DNA from: Candidatus Hermodarchaeota archaeon
GTDB lineage: Archaea > Asgardarchaeota > Hermodarchaeia > Hermodarchaeales > Hermodarchaeaceae
Direction of reading: 5' to 3'
Assembly: GCA_016839805.1 (NCBI GenBank)
Contig: JAEOTO010000025.1
Coordinates: 1-46,956 of the forward strand
DNA: 46,956 nucleotides
Shown here: positions 22,129-30,781 of the stretch, one piece after another
Numbering within the stretch: the stretch's first letter is position 1
Layout of the letters: the number at the start of each line of letters is the position of its first letter
Notes under the pieces: generated by a model
Told to the model about the DNA's origin: nothing
Seen by the model: only the letters and a program-made list of their open reading frames with translations
Database searches by the model: none
Made by a program: the position numbers and the translations under genes

Positions 22129-22806
22129 GTGGCTAACCTCATGAACGGCAAAGTTCAGCGGTTTGATTTTGCTGGAAGTTCCAATATTGGTGCGTTCAGT
22201 TATATCACGGATCATTGGCTGATTCAGTCACCCAGTAATGAGGCCACCACGCAAGGATTAGAGAATTTATTCGAAATTCCACCTATTCGCACGACTGTGG
22301 GTCAGAGTACATTAGTTGGCATTCTCACAGCAGGTAATCAAAATGGCCTTTTAGTTCCTCATACGGTCTTTGATGAGGAGTTAGATTTCCTTAATCAGTC
22401 CTTAGAACTTCCTGTTCTTTCATTAGAGTCCAAACTCACGGCTCTTGGTAATCTCATCCTTACTAATGACCATGCTGCACTTGTCAGCCCGGAATTCACG
22501 CCTGACGATATTCAGACCATCCGAGATGCACTCGGTGTTGAAGTAGAAGCCAGAACTTTAGCGGAATCAGACTTGGTGGGATCTTACTGCGTCGTCACAA
22601 ACCATGGGTTACTCGCTCATCCGGATATAACAGAAGAAGAACTTGAGTGGCTGGCGGCGTTCTTTTCTGTCAATGTTGAAACTGGTACAATTAACTGCGG
22701 CGTTCCCTATGTTTCAATTGGGCTCCTTGCAACAAATAAGGCAGTGGCAGCAGGATTTGAAACTACGGGACCCGAACTCATGCGAATCACTGAAGCCTTT
22801 TTCTAA
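22129..22806 (+). CDS. eif6: Translation initiation factor 6
   Basis: A 225-residue protein with the five-fold pseudo-symmetric repeats of aIF6: FDFAGSSNIGAFSYITDHWLI, TLVGILTAGNQNGLLVPHTV, LTALGNLILTNDHAALVSPEF, LVGSYCVVTNHGLLAHPDI and PYVSIGLLATNKAVAAG. It binds the 50S subunit and blocks premature joining of 30S. The GTG at 22129 has GGGAC upstream; an in-frame ATG at 22141 would fit the usual N-terminus better and is a real alternative. It lies in its usual place between L31e and LX. Confidence 0.95.
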   Translation: MANLMNGKVQRFDFAGSSNIGAFSYITDHWLIQSPSNEATTQGLENLFEIPPIRTTVGQSTLVGILTAGNQNGLLVPHTVFDEELDFLNQSLELPVLSLESKLTALGNLILTNDHAALVSPEFTPDDIQTIRDALGVEVEARTLAESDLVGSYCVVTNHGLLAHPDITEEELEWLAAFFSVNVETGTINCGVPYVSIGLLATNKAVAAGFETTGPELMRITEAFF

Positions 22807-22895
22807 AACCGCTTCATTGCCTTTGTTCGGTGAAAGGATTAAAATAGAGCCGACCATTCGAAGGTTGGCTGCATACCACAAAGAGGTTGATTCAT

Positions 22896-23129
22896 TTGAC
22901 TGTTCAAATATACCGCATACAAGGAACTTACCAGCGCCTTAAACGTAAATTCCGGTTTTCACAAGAAATCCGAGCACTCAATGAAAACGACGCCCGTGAA
23001 CAGCTCTATAGTCTTTTAGGCTCCTTTCACCGAGTGAAACGTCCAGCAATTACCATCAAAACAATTGATATCATTCCTCCAGAAGAAGCAGAGAAGCCAA
23101 TTATCCGAAAGCTTAGTGGTATCGAATAG
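22896..23129 (+). CDS. rplX: Ribosomal protein L18a (LX)
   Basis: A 77-residue protein. VQIYRIQGTYQRLKRKFRFSQEIRALNENDAREQLYSLLGSFHRVKRPAITIKTIDIIPPEEA follows the archaeal LX pattern of about 75-80 residues. The TTG at 22896 is chosen because AGGTTGAT precedes it at good distance and residue 2 begins the first strand. It lies 89 bp after eif6 and 46 bp before the prefoldin gene, in the usual order. Confidence 0.92.
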   Translation: MTVQIYRIQGTYQRLKRKFRFSQEIRALNENDAREQLYSLLGSFHRVKRPAITIKTIDIIPPEEAEKPIIRKLSGIE

Positions 23130-23175
23130 AAGAAGAGTGCAACCGCCTAAACAATATATTAGGGGATCTATTATC

Positions 23176-23628
23176 ATGACACAACCACCCCCAAATTCAG
23201 AGCAATTAGCTCAACGATTAATAGCCACCATTCAAGCCCTTGAAGAAGAAATGGTTCGGGGACAAAATAACCTTCAAATGATTGATCTCCAGTTACAACG
23301 GCTTGTTGAAACCGCCGCTGCGGTCCGCGAGTTGAAAAACCACAAACCCGGAGATGAAATCATGGTAAATATAGGCTCAGGAATTCACCTTCATGTCCAG
23401 CTTACTGATAATAAACGGGTGGTTACCTCCATGGGTGCTGGGTTTGCGGCTGAAAGAACTGTGGACGAGGCCCTTACTCGATTCGAAGAACAACAAAAAC
23501 AGCTGACGGATCTTGCTAAACGTCAACAAGAACAGCTACGCAATACACAAAATCAGCTAGAAGCCAGTCAAGCTCAACTTAATCAATTAATTCAATCCGC
23601 CCAGCAACAACCATCAAAACAACCATAG
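23176..23628 (+). CDS. pfdA: Prefoldin alpha subunit
   Basis: A 150-residue chaperone subunit. Two long coiled coils (residues about 10-58 and 95-145) flank a beta-hairpin region with the conserved GDEIMVNIGSGIHLHVQL and KRVVTSMGAGFAAERTVDEA. Two alpha and four beta subunits form the jellyfish-shaped hexamer that passes nascent proteins to the thermosome. The ATG at 23176 lies after AGGGGATC. The C-terminus is Gln-rich. The gene is in the standard LX-pfdA-ftsY context. Confidence 0.92.
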   Translation: MTQPPPNSEQLAQRLIATIQALEEEMVRGQNNLQMIDLQLQRLVETAAAVRELKNHKPGDEIMVNIGSGIHLHVQLTDNKRVVTSMGAGFAAERTVDEALTRFEEQQKQLTDLAKRQQEQLRNTQNQLEASQAQLNQLIQSAQQQPSKQP

Positions 23629-23653
23629 GGAAGCTATTTTTGGGGCTATTGAG

Positions 23654-24565
23654 GTGTTTGAAAAACTTCGTAAGGCAGTAGATGGGTTCATCCAAAAGAT
23701 TACCCTTAAGGAGATTAGCGAAAAGAACCTTGATGAAGCATTCTCAGATCTCCAAATGGCTCTACTCGCCAACGATGTGGCTTATGAGGCAGCTGAAAGA
23801 ATCAACCATCGTGTAAAAGAAACTCTTGAGGGAGTTCAAATTGGTCGGTTACAAAGTAAAAAGGACGCAATTCGTGAAGCACTCTATGATGCCATTTTAG
23901 ATGCGTTGACACCTGACTCTCCGGTTAATCTTTTTGAACTACTTGAGCAGCGAAAAAAGGCAAATGAGCCTCTAATTATCATGTTTTTGGGGGTAAATGG
24001 CACTGGGAAAACAACAACAATCGCGAAAATAACCCACATGCTTCAAAAAAGGGGATACACTGTTGTTCTCGCATGCGCCGATACCTTCCGGGCAGGTAGT
24101 GCAGAACAAATCCAAATACATGCAGATCGACTCAAAGTCCGCGTGCTAAGCCGACCCTATGGTTCCGATCCAGCATCCGTAGCGTTTGATGCAATTAATC
24201 ATGCCAGGGCCCGTGGAGTCAACGTCGTATTGATTGATACCGCAGGGCGGATGCAAACGGATAAGAATCTCATGGCTGAACTCCAAAAAATTCACCGGGT
24301 TGCAGAACCTGATTTGGTCGTTTTTGTAGGGGATGCCCTTGCGGGTAATGATGCAATTGAACAGGCCAAGACCTTTAATGAAAAAATAGGAATAGACGCC
24401 GCGGTGCTTACAAAAGTCGATGCTGATGCTAAAGGTGGCGCAGCACTTTCCATAGCAATTGCCACAGGTAAACCTATAATCTTCGTCGGTGTCGGTCAGA
24501 AATATTCTGATATTGAAAGTTTCAATCCTGAATGGTTCACTGAAAAAATCGCACCCATTAAGTAG
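23654..24565 (+). CDS. ftsY: Signal recognition particle receptor FtsY
   Basis: A 303-residue SRP GTPase that docks ribosome-nascent chain complexes at the membrane. The N domain (residues 1-95) is helical. The G domain shows the P-loop GVNGTGKT at 113-120, DTFRAGS at 143-149, DTAGR at 195-199 and TKVD at 253-256, then GGAALSI and the closing VGVGQKYSDIESFNPEWF. There is no acidic A domain, as in many archaea. The start is GTG at 23654. It ends the conserved block that began with S19e. Confidence 0.95.
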   Translation: MFEKLRKAVDGFIQKITLKEISEKNLDEAFSDLQMALLANDVAYEAAERINHRVKETLEGVQIGRLQSKKDAIREALYDAILDALTPDSPVNLFELLEQRKKANEPLIIMFLGVNGTGKTTTIAKITHMLQKRGYTVVLACADTFRAGSAEQIQIHADRLKVRVLSRPYGSDPASVAFDAINHARARGVNVVLIDTAGRMQTDKNLMAELQKIHRVAEPDLVVFVGDALAGNDAIEQAKTFNEKIGIDAAVLTKVDADAKGGAALSIAIATGKPIIFVGVGQKYSDIESFNPEWFTEKIAPIK

Positions 24566-24651
24566 TTTTTCACACTAAGTTATGGTGACACAAAGGCTAA
24601 AAGGCAACAACGGTTGCAGGTTCATCGTTGGTTTCACTGTGTGTGATAACG

Positions 24652-24711
24652 ATGGAATTGAAAGGACGACATTTGTTAAGTTTGAAAGATTACACGCGTG
24701 AAGAAATGTGA
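24652..24711 (+). pseudogene. 5' remnant of an ornithine carbamoyltransferase gene
   Basis: ATG at 24652 opens a 19-codon frame, MELKGRHLLSLKDYTREEM, ended by TGA. It aligns without gaps to the first 19 residues of the intact argF at 27134 (MNLKGRHLLTLQDFSREEL), with 13 identities and conservative changes elsewhere. The DNA differs mostly at synonymous positions, so this is a fragment of a different allele rather than a recent copy. Similarity stops at codon 19. It lies 86 bp after ftsY and 135 bp before the LAGLIDADG gene. Confidence 0.75.
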
Positions 24712-24846
24712 AGTTTTTCAGGTAATTTCTTTTAAAAACACTAAGTATCATTCCATCATTCACCACTAACCGCTTATATCCCCACCCTACCCCCCCGCGG
24801 GGTATTCTCACTAAATGCCGTAATAAAAAATTCCCCACTTTGGTCG

Positions 24847-27000
24847 ATGTGCAATATCAGGTCACTTGAGAATAACGGTTATGAGAAATGTGTGGAACAC
24901 AAACAAGACCTTGACCATCGATATGTCCATAGACAAACTACCACCTTAGAGAAACTTCGAAAATTAGAAAGAGACTGTAGCAATCCAACTGATGTTGTAC
25001 TCCGTGCTGCTGATAATCCTGAATTCCGTGCTCAGCTTCTCCCCGCTCGCGAACTCAATTCACATGCGGTCGAAACTTTACTTAGTCTATGTCATCAAGA
25101 GGGAGTGAGGTTTCTTGATCCAACAAGCTTCACCAGCATAAACAACCACACTCAATATAATCAGGCTTTGCGTGCATTTCCACTCATCCAAAGCCATCAT
25201 CAATTCGACAAACTTCACCGACAAGTCAAAATTTACTTCCTACTCCGTGAGAGTACACTTCGCCACCCAAATGAAACTTTTGCCTTCGGTCTTCTCGCAG
25301 ATTACGCCGCTGTCAGCAGAGTTACCATCCATTATTGGTTCAAGGGGACATTTCGCCCACGTCTCTTGGGGCTCCTCGAAAAACGCGCAGCCACGCTTAC
25401 TGTCCACCAACATCGCGTAGCTAAATTACGCAAAGCAGAAAACGGTATTCGCTCTTTAGATGACCTTACAAATCGCCTACACAGTAGGTACTTCAGATTT
25501 AGTGACAAACTCCAAGCCAATCCCAATTTCTCCCAAGAGATCAACGACGCTGTTAACCATCTCAACCTCCTCAACCTAGTAGAAGCCGGAATCCACCCTA
25601 GTGACCTCGCAACACACTTCAATCTTCACAAGGACACAATTCGTCAAACTCTTCGTCAGCAATTCCAGCCCCATCTTATCCGTCTCGCCTCTAATATTCC
25701 TAAACATCCACCCAATCATAAACTTCAATGGGTTCCCACACTGACAAATGGTAATGGTGTTCCCAATCGATTCATACAAGCCCCTTGCAAAATCTACAAG
25801 TACGAACAGCTGCTCCCTGTCTTTAACCAGCTCGTTACACTCACTAATCCCGACTCAAACCTGACACGCCAACTCAACGAATTCGGACCTAGTTCAATCA
25901 TCATTAAGAAGTGGATTTCTCAATTTGGTTTAGTCGAAACCCTCGAAGATAAAATCCACGCTTTTGGTTATATCATTGGAACACTCCTTAGCGATGGACA
26001 CATCGCCTTAGAATCCACTTATAGTAGTCAATTCAAAATCGAACTCTCTAGCAAATATTCTTGGAGCAAAACCTTTGGAAACCGCGTCGTGTACTACCTT
26101 ACCTGTCTGGGTGTTCCTACAAAATTTTTAGGAGCCATTCCTGCAAAACCACCCGAAAGACCTCATCCTTGCTACATTTGGCACTCTGTAAAAACTCCTT
26201 TCCTCACATGGATTAATGAAGGGGTATTAAATCTCGAACAAGGTCAAATCCACAGTGACTACCCTGTCAAAATTAACTGGGTGCTCGATGCCCCACGCTC
26301 TTTTCAAATCAAAATCCTGCAAGGGCTCTTCGATGGCGATAGTTGGGCCTCTGTTATTAATAGTGAAATCGGAATTGCGTCAAAGGTGAATACAGATTTC
26401 ATCGAACAACTGTTGCTTCAGGTTGAAATAAAACCAAATAAGTGTGAATCAAACCAGCTTCTTATAAAAACAAAGAATACTTTACGACAGGCTGTAGAAT
26501 TACCTATTTTCCTTTCTGCTACTAATAGGTTCGAATGTGCCAATAAGATAATACATATGTTAGACCGTACTAGGCTTTCACCGACAGCTATCGATAACCT
26601 CCCCTTAATCCGTCGAATCCACGAAATCAGACAAGACATGCACCTTTCGATTGGTCAAATTCGAATAAAAATATACGAAGAATTCAGGATAACCCTATCT
26701 TATGGGGCAATCAAGAGAATACTCGATAATATTGATGAACGCCAAAAAATCGACTATGACACTGTTCAAACCTTCTTTCGCGTTTTAGAACTTAAGCAAC
26801 AATTTCCCAATATTTCTCACAGACAACTCGCTAGAAGGGCTATCGAAGAAACCAACTCTACTAAAAGCATAGAAACACTTAGAGGTTGGATTCGTGGTAA
26901 TATTCCGAGAGATGCTAAGCGGGCTTTTTCCGAAGGCTATTTTTTCAACAAAGAAATCCTGCGGGTTAACCCCTACCTATACAAATACCTGCCGAAATAG
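24847..27000 (+). CDS. Large LAGLIDADG homing-endonuclease-like protein with several HTH domains
   Basis: A 717-residue protein. Two LAGLIDADG motifs are seen, AFGYIIGTLLSDGH (372-385) and ILQGLFDGDS (490-499), each with the acidic residue needed for cleavage. Helix-turn-helix stretches surround them: FAFGLLADYAAVSRVTIHYW (146-165), IHPSDLATHFNLHKDTIRQT (249-268) and SHRQLARRAIEETNSTKSIE near 660-680. It has no intein splicing motifs and stands free. Such proteins cut DNA at a long site, or act as regulators as in WhiA. It separates an argF remnant from an intact argF. The start may be ATG at 24847 or slightly later. Confidence 0.75.
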   Translation: MCNIRSLENNGYEKCVEHKQDLDHRYVHRQTTTLEKLRKLERDCSNPTDVVLRAADNPEFRAQLLPARELNSHAVETLLSLCHQEGVRFLDPTSFTSINNHTQYNQALRAFPLIQSHHQFDKLHRQVKIYFLLRESTLRHPNETFAFGLLADYAAVSRVTIHYWFKGTFRPRLLGLLEKRAATLTVHQHRVAKLRKAENGIRSLDDLTNRLHSRYFRFSDKLQANPNFSQEINDAVNHLNLLNLVEAGIHPSDLATHFNLHKDTIRQTLRQQFQPHLIRLASNIPKHPPNHKLQWVPTLTNGNGVPNRFIQAPCKIYKYEQLLPVFNQLVTLTNPDSNLTRQLNEFGPSSIIIKKWISQFGLVETLEDKIHAFGYIIGTLLSDGHIALESTYSSQFKIELSSKYSWSKTFGNRVVYYLTCLGVPTKFLGAIPAKPPERPHPCYIWHSVKTPFLTWINEGVLNLEQGQIHSDYPVKINWVLDAPRSFQIKILQGLFDGDSWASVINSEIGIASKVNTDFIEQLLLQVEIKPNKCESNQLLIKTKNTLRQAVELPIFLSATNRFECANKIIHMLDRTRLSPTAIDNLPLIRRIHEIRQDMHLSIGQIRIKIYEEFRITLSYGAIKRILDNIDERQKIDYDTVQTFFRVLELKQQFPNISHRQLARRAIEETNSTKSIETLRGWIRGNIPRDAKRAFSEGYFFNKEILRVNPYLYKYLPK

Positions 27001-27133
27001 AGTTTATCATATATGTTACAGGGATAACAAGCATCACTATTAAGCGACTTAACTAGCGGTTAAAAATTATAGGTAGGCAACAACTAAATACCTCAAACAA
27101 CTGCTGTGCTTTATTATTTAAGGTGTTTATGCA

Positions 27134-28063
27134 ATGAACCTTAAAGGCCGTCACTTGTTGACACTTCAAGACTTTAGTAGAGAAGAACTGACTCTTCTCC
27201 TTGATACTGCTGCAGATTTGAAACGGCTCCGGTATCGCAGTGAATTGGGAACAAGCCTTCTTGGAAAATCTGTGGGTATGATATTTGAACGTCCCTCAAC
27301 ACGAACACGAGTCAGTTTTGAAGTGGCAATCAATGAACTCTCCGGTGATTCATTGTTCCTCAGTTCACAGGAACTACAGTTGAGCCGTGGCGAACCAATC
27401 GCTGATACCGCCCGTGTACTTAGTCGATATCTACACGGTATAGTGATTCGAGCCACCAACCATGAACATGTTGTTGAACTCGCTGAACAGAGCACCGTTC
27501 CTGTAATTAATGCCCTTACACCGATGTACCATCCTTGTCAAGCTCTGGCAGATCTTCTCACCATAAAGGAGAAATTACACGAATTGGAGGGTTTAAAACT
27601 AGCATATGTGGGAGATGGCAATAATGTCTGCCATTCCTTGATGCTGAGTGGTGCCACGATGGGATTGGAAGTCATGGTTGCCACACCTTCCGGTTATGAA
27701 CCCAATCTCAAGGTTACAAAAATTTCTCGAGCACGTGCCGAAGAGAACATGAGTAAAGTTGAAGTTACTAATGATGCCAAAGCAGCAGTTCAAGATGCCG
27801 ATGTCATCTATACAGATGTCTTTGTGTCCATGGGACAAGATAAGGAACGGGCTAAACGCCTTGCTGAGTTCCTTCCTGACTTTCAGGTCAATGAATCCCT
27901 TGTGAAATTAGCGGCTCCCCATTGTATAGTCATGCATTGCCTACCGGCACATCGTGATGAAGAAATTACTGATAGGGTTATTGAGGGATCTCATAGTGTT
28001 GTGTGGGATCAAGCGGAAAATCGGCTCCACACAGAAAAAGCTGTACTAGCCTTACTCCTTTAG
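27134..28063 (+). CDS. argF: Ornithine carbamoyltransferase
   Basis: A 309-residue enzyme making citrulline from ornithine and carbamoyl phosphate in arginine synthesis. STRTR at residues 55-59 binds carbamoyl phosphate. MYHPCQALADLLT is the HPxQ motif, and MHCLPAHRDEEIT holds the ornithine-side catalytic cysteine. The length is normal. Its upstream neighbour is the LAGLIDADG gene, beyond which lies a fragment of another argF. It is followed after 24 bp by the D-aminoacyl-tRNA deacylase, suggesting one transcript. No other arginine genes are in the window. Confidence 0.95.
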   Translation: MNLKGRHLLTLQDFSREELTLLLDTAADLKRLRYRSELGTSLLGKSVGMIFERPSTRTRVSFEVAINELSGDSLFLSSQELQLSRGEPIADTARVLSRYLHGIVIRATNHEHVVELAEQSTVPVINALTPMYHPCQALADLLTIKEKLHELEGLKLAYVGDGNNVCHSLMLSGATMGLEVMVATPSGYEPNLKVTKISRARAEENMSKVEVTNDAKAAVQDADVIYTDVFVSMGQDKERAKRLAEFLPDFQVNESLVKLAAPHCIVMHCLPAHRDEEITDRVIEGSHSVVWDQAENRLHTEKAVLALLL

Positions 28064-28087
28064 GCGTTGCGAAATGGAAGAATCAAA

Positions 28088-28927
28088 GTGACGACTGTCT
28101 GTTTCTGTTCCTGCAAAGATCTAGCAGCCCAAGCTATCAAGGAGCAACTGCTTAAGCTCTATCAATTCACAGAAACTGACCAACGCTTCGACTCTTATCC
28201 CATCTACACACTTGATCAACTGTCGCTAGTAACAATCGAACAAGATAGTATTTACGCCGATAATCTAGATCAGCACTTCACAGCCGATTTATTCATCTTT
28301 GCATCTCGTCACAAATCGGCTGCTTTCAAACCTGCTCTTCTCACCCATGTTCCTGGAAATTGGACAGATGCCGACTTGGGAGGAAAAGCCTCCACACTTT
28401 GCGTAGCTCCATCTTCAGCTTTGAAAATTGCCTTGCAGATAATGCTTGAAGAACGGCGTCGCCTTAAGCTAACAGACTGGGCTTGTGGACTGGAAGCCAC
28501 TCATCATGGGCCTTTCATTGCAAACATCCCTGTTCTTTACATTGAAATCGGCAGTACTGAACAGGAATGGCAAAATCCTACTGCGGCAGAAATTATTGCT
28601 CGAACAATTATGGCCGTCTACCAACGTCACGACGAAACCTATCCTACAGTTCTTGGATTCGGGGGTCCACATTATTGTCCGAGCTTCACACGTTTATGCG
28701 CAGAAACGCAATATGCAGTTGGACATGTGTTACCGAAATATCATCTGGACCAACTAAACGAATCAATGGTTCAACAGGCAATTCATCAAAGTTCCCCTCC
28801 TCCAACCATAGCCGCTTTAGATTGGAAGGGTATGAAAAGTAGACACCGGGAACAGGTGAAGCATATCGGGGAACACCTAGGGTTAGAGATTCAACGTGTT
28901 CGCAAACTACTGCACCAACAAGACTAG
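28088..28927 (+). CDS. dtdA: D-aminoacyl-tRNA deacylase, archaeal type (DTD2)
   Basis: A 279-residue protein of the archaeal/plant DTD2 (GEK1) family, which frees tRNA from mischarged D-amino acids. Family blocks are ADLFIFASRHKS, LTHVPGNW, LEATHHGPFIANIPVLYIEIGSTEQEW, and TVLGFGGPHYCPSFTRL near the C-terminal third; the last also holds the metal-site residues. The GTG at 28088 is chosen because strand 1 (TTVCFCSCKD) begins there; TTG at 28067, 4 bp after argF, is an alternative that would imply coupled translation. Confidence 0.9.
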   Translation: MTTVCFCSCKDLAAQAIKEQLLKLYQFTETDQRFDSYPIYTLDQLSLVTIEQDSIYADNLDQHFTADLFIFASRHKSAAFKPALLTHVPGNWTDADLGGKASTLCVAPSSALKIALQIMLEERRRLKLTDWACGLEATHHGPFIANIPVLYIEIGSTEQEWQNPTAAEIIARTIMAVYQRHDETYPTVLGFGGPHYCPSFTRLCAETQYAVGHVLPKYHLDQLNESMVQQAIHQSSPPPTIAALDWKGMKSRHREQVKHIGEHLGLEIQRVRKLLHQQD

Positions 28928-29020
28928 TAACTTAAGTTTCATTATGCTAATGCGAAAAGACTTATTAGGAGAGGCACGGTGAGACTGCCCAAGACCTCTA
29001 GTTGACCATAGGTGTATAAA

Positions 29021-29206
29021 ATGTCAAGTCGATTAGGACAATTTTGGGAAAACACCAAACGAATCGCCAAGTTAGCGAAGCGACCGGATCGCAACGAAGT
29101 CTGGCTGCAATTTAAAATCAGCATGCTCGGCCTCTTTGTCGTCGGTGCTGTTGGATTCATGATCCGTCTGATCATGATTGTCATAAGCAGCTTCTTCATT
29201 TCATAA
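29021..29206 (+). CDS. secE: Protein translocase subunit SecE/Sec61-gamma
   Basis: A 61-residue protein with an amphipathic helix (FWENTKRIAKLAKRPDRNEVWLQFKIS) and one C-terminal membrane segment (residues 35-60), the standard layout of archaeal SecE, which clamps SecY. The ATG at 29021 follows GGTG. The next gene is spt5, the conserved archaeal secE-spt5 order leading to the L11 run. Confidence 0.92.
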   Translation: MSSRLGQFWENTKRIAKLAKRPDRNEVWLQFKISMLGLFVVGAVGFMIRLIMIVISSFFIS

Positions 29207-29252
29207 ATCCCAAAAATTGGCGTTTTAATTCTGTGACATGGAGACAAACAGG

Positions 29253-29753
29253 ATGGCTGCTGAAAACACTAACATCTACATCGTACGAACCACAATTGGA
29301 CAAGAAAAAGGAATTGCCCATGTAATTTCTGGTCGAGTCTCAACACGAGAAGTCGACCTAAGAGCCATCCTTGTCCCCGAACCCTTGAAAGGCTATATCT
29401 TCATTGAAGCCCGAAGTCCACGCGAAGTCGAACTTGCTATTGCAGGCATTCCTCACATCAAAGGCATTATTCCAGGCAAAATTCTCATTAATGAAATCGA
29501 ACACATCCTTATCCCCACACCACCCACCGAAGATTTAGAGATTGGAGATATTGTCGAAATTACTGGAGGTCCCTTTAAAGGCGAACGGGCTCGAGTCATG
29601 CGGATTGATGCCTCGAAAGATGAAATCACCCTCGAACTCTTCGAAGCTCCCTCGCCCATTCCTGTAAAAGTTCATGCCGACTTCATTCGCATTGTTGAAC
29701 GTAGTGAACGTGAAGACACTGAGGAAGAGGAAGAAGAGCTTCTCGAACTCTAG
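29253..29753 (+). CDS. spt5: Transcription elongation factor Spt5
   Basis: A 166-residue NusG/Spt5 protein that with Spt4 closes the RNA polymerase clamp and supports processivity. The NGN domain (about residues 5-88) includes IYIVRTTIGQEKGIAHVI, PEPLKGYIFIEA and HIKGIIPGKI. The KOW domain (about 100-150) includes EIGDIVEITGGPFKGERARVMRID. The end is a run of acidic residues. The ATG at 29253 is chosen over 29238 because GGAG lies 9 bases before it. Confidence 0.93.
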   Translation: MAAENTNIYIVRTTIGQEKGIAHVISGRVSTREVDLRAILVPEPLKGYIFIEARSPREVELAIAGIPHIKGIIPGKILINEIEHILIPTPPTEDLEIGDIVEITGGPFKGERARVMRIDASKDEITLELFEAPSPIPVKVHADFIRIVERSEREDTEEEEEELLEL

Positions 29754-29816
29754 TGACACTCCTCCTAAAGCATCTCCGTCGTGACGGAACATTTTCTTCG
29801 GTTAAGACGACTTTAG

Positions 29817-30029
29817 TTACTTGTCTGATTCTTGCTCAGCTGATTTTAGTGATCGAAGGATGAGTGTTCCTCCAAAACCCATAAGGAGGAATGCCATGAA
29901 CCCGAATAACGCACCGTAAGCAAAGCCAGCTCCAATAGTGGCATGTAATGCATCACCGACGACAAACCCAATGGCCACGACCAGTAGTGCACCACCGAGG
30001 GCAAAACTCAAAATACCCGAAAAGCTCAA
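29817..30029 (-). CDS. Small two-helix membrane protein
   Basis: A 70-residue protein with hydrophobic segments at about residues 5-25 and 32-58, rich in Gly/Ala, and a charged tail (SLKSAEQESDK). The start is TTG at 30029. No family was recognised. It sits on the strand opposite spt5 and rpl11, in the gap between them. Its regular topology supports a gene, but the weak start keeps confidence moderate. Confidence 0.5.
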   Translation of the reverse strand: MSFSGILSFALGGALLVVAIGFVVGDALHATIGAGFAYGALFGFMAFLLMGFGGTLILRSLKSAEQESDK

Positions 30030-30279
30030 TTCGTTTCACGGTCCTGGACTAACTCTTTTGATAATAAACACTTATTGAGCCGAATCGCAAACCTGAACTT
30101 GAAATCAATCGCCAAATATCCAAAAATTATTTCACTTGTACTGCTTTTAGGTGACATCATACAGCAATATAACACAACCACAGATCCCCAGATTGAGATT
30201 TTTCCGTCTGCGTAGCAGCAATACATTTTTAAATTGCCTATAGCTCTTCAAGCTGAACCCTTAAGAGGAGACACCAACG

Positions 30280-30762
30280 ATGGGCAAAGTCGTATGCGAA
30301 GCCCTCATCGAAGGCGGCAAAGCATCAGCTGGACCACCGATAGCTCCAGTCTTAGGTCCGACGGGAATAAATTTGTACGCCGTGGTGACAAAGATCAACG
30401 AATTGACGGCGGATTTGAAAGGACTAAAGGTCCCAGTTACTATAGTCGCAGATGATGATACAAAGGAATTCGAGATTACAGTCGGGCTTCCTCCTACCTC
30501 TGCCCTTATTCTTAAAGAAGTCAATGCTGAGAAAGGGACTGGTGCTACAGGAACCGAAATCACAGGTGATATCACCTTTGATCAGGTCATAACGGTTGCA
30601 CGTGCCAAGGATAAGGACCTCTTGGGGAGTTCGATGACCAACCAAGTGAAATCGGTGCTCGGTACCTGTGTAAGCATGGGCGTCACTATTGATGGCAAGG
30701 ATGCCAGAACGGTACAACAAGAAGTTGAACAAGGCCTCTATGCCGAAAAATTACAGAGTTAA
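30280..30762 (+). CDS. rpl11: Ribosomal protein L11
   Basis: A 160-residue protein at the base of the ribosomal stalk, binding 23S rRNA near the GTPase centre. The opening reads VCEALIEGGKASAGPPIAPVLGPTGINLYAVV, with the conserved proline region that contacts factors. The C-terminal rRNA-binding domain shows ITFDQVITVARAKDKDLLGSSMTNQVKSVLGTCVSMGVTIDG. AAGAGGAG lies upstream of the ATG. It heads the L11-L1-L10-L12 run; a TTTTTAAA stretch about 60 bp upstream could be its TATA box. Confidence 0.95.
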   Translation: MGKVVCEALIEGGKASAGPPIAPVLGPTGINLYAVVTKINELTADLKGLKVPVTIVADDDTKEFEITVGLPPTSALILKEVNAEKGTGATGTEITGDITFDQVITVARAKDKDLLGSSMTNQVKSVLGTCVSMGVTIDGKDARTVQQEVEQGLYAEKLQS

Positions 30763-30781
30763 ACGTGGGTGAGAAATAAAG

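Noticed and set aside
27001..27133. 3' remnant of the original argF after the homing gene
   Set aside because: No stretch between the LAGLIDADG gene and argF, or after argF, could be read as OTC C-terminal sequence.
30026..30226. 66-codon minus-strand frame upstream of rpl11
   Set aside because: No membrane or domain pattern, and it covers the likely rpl11 promoter; not supported.
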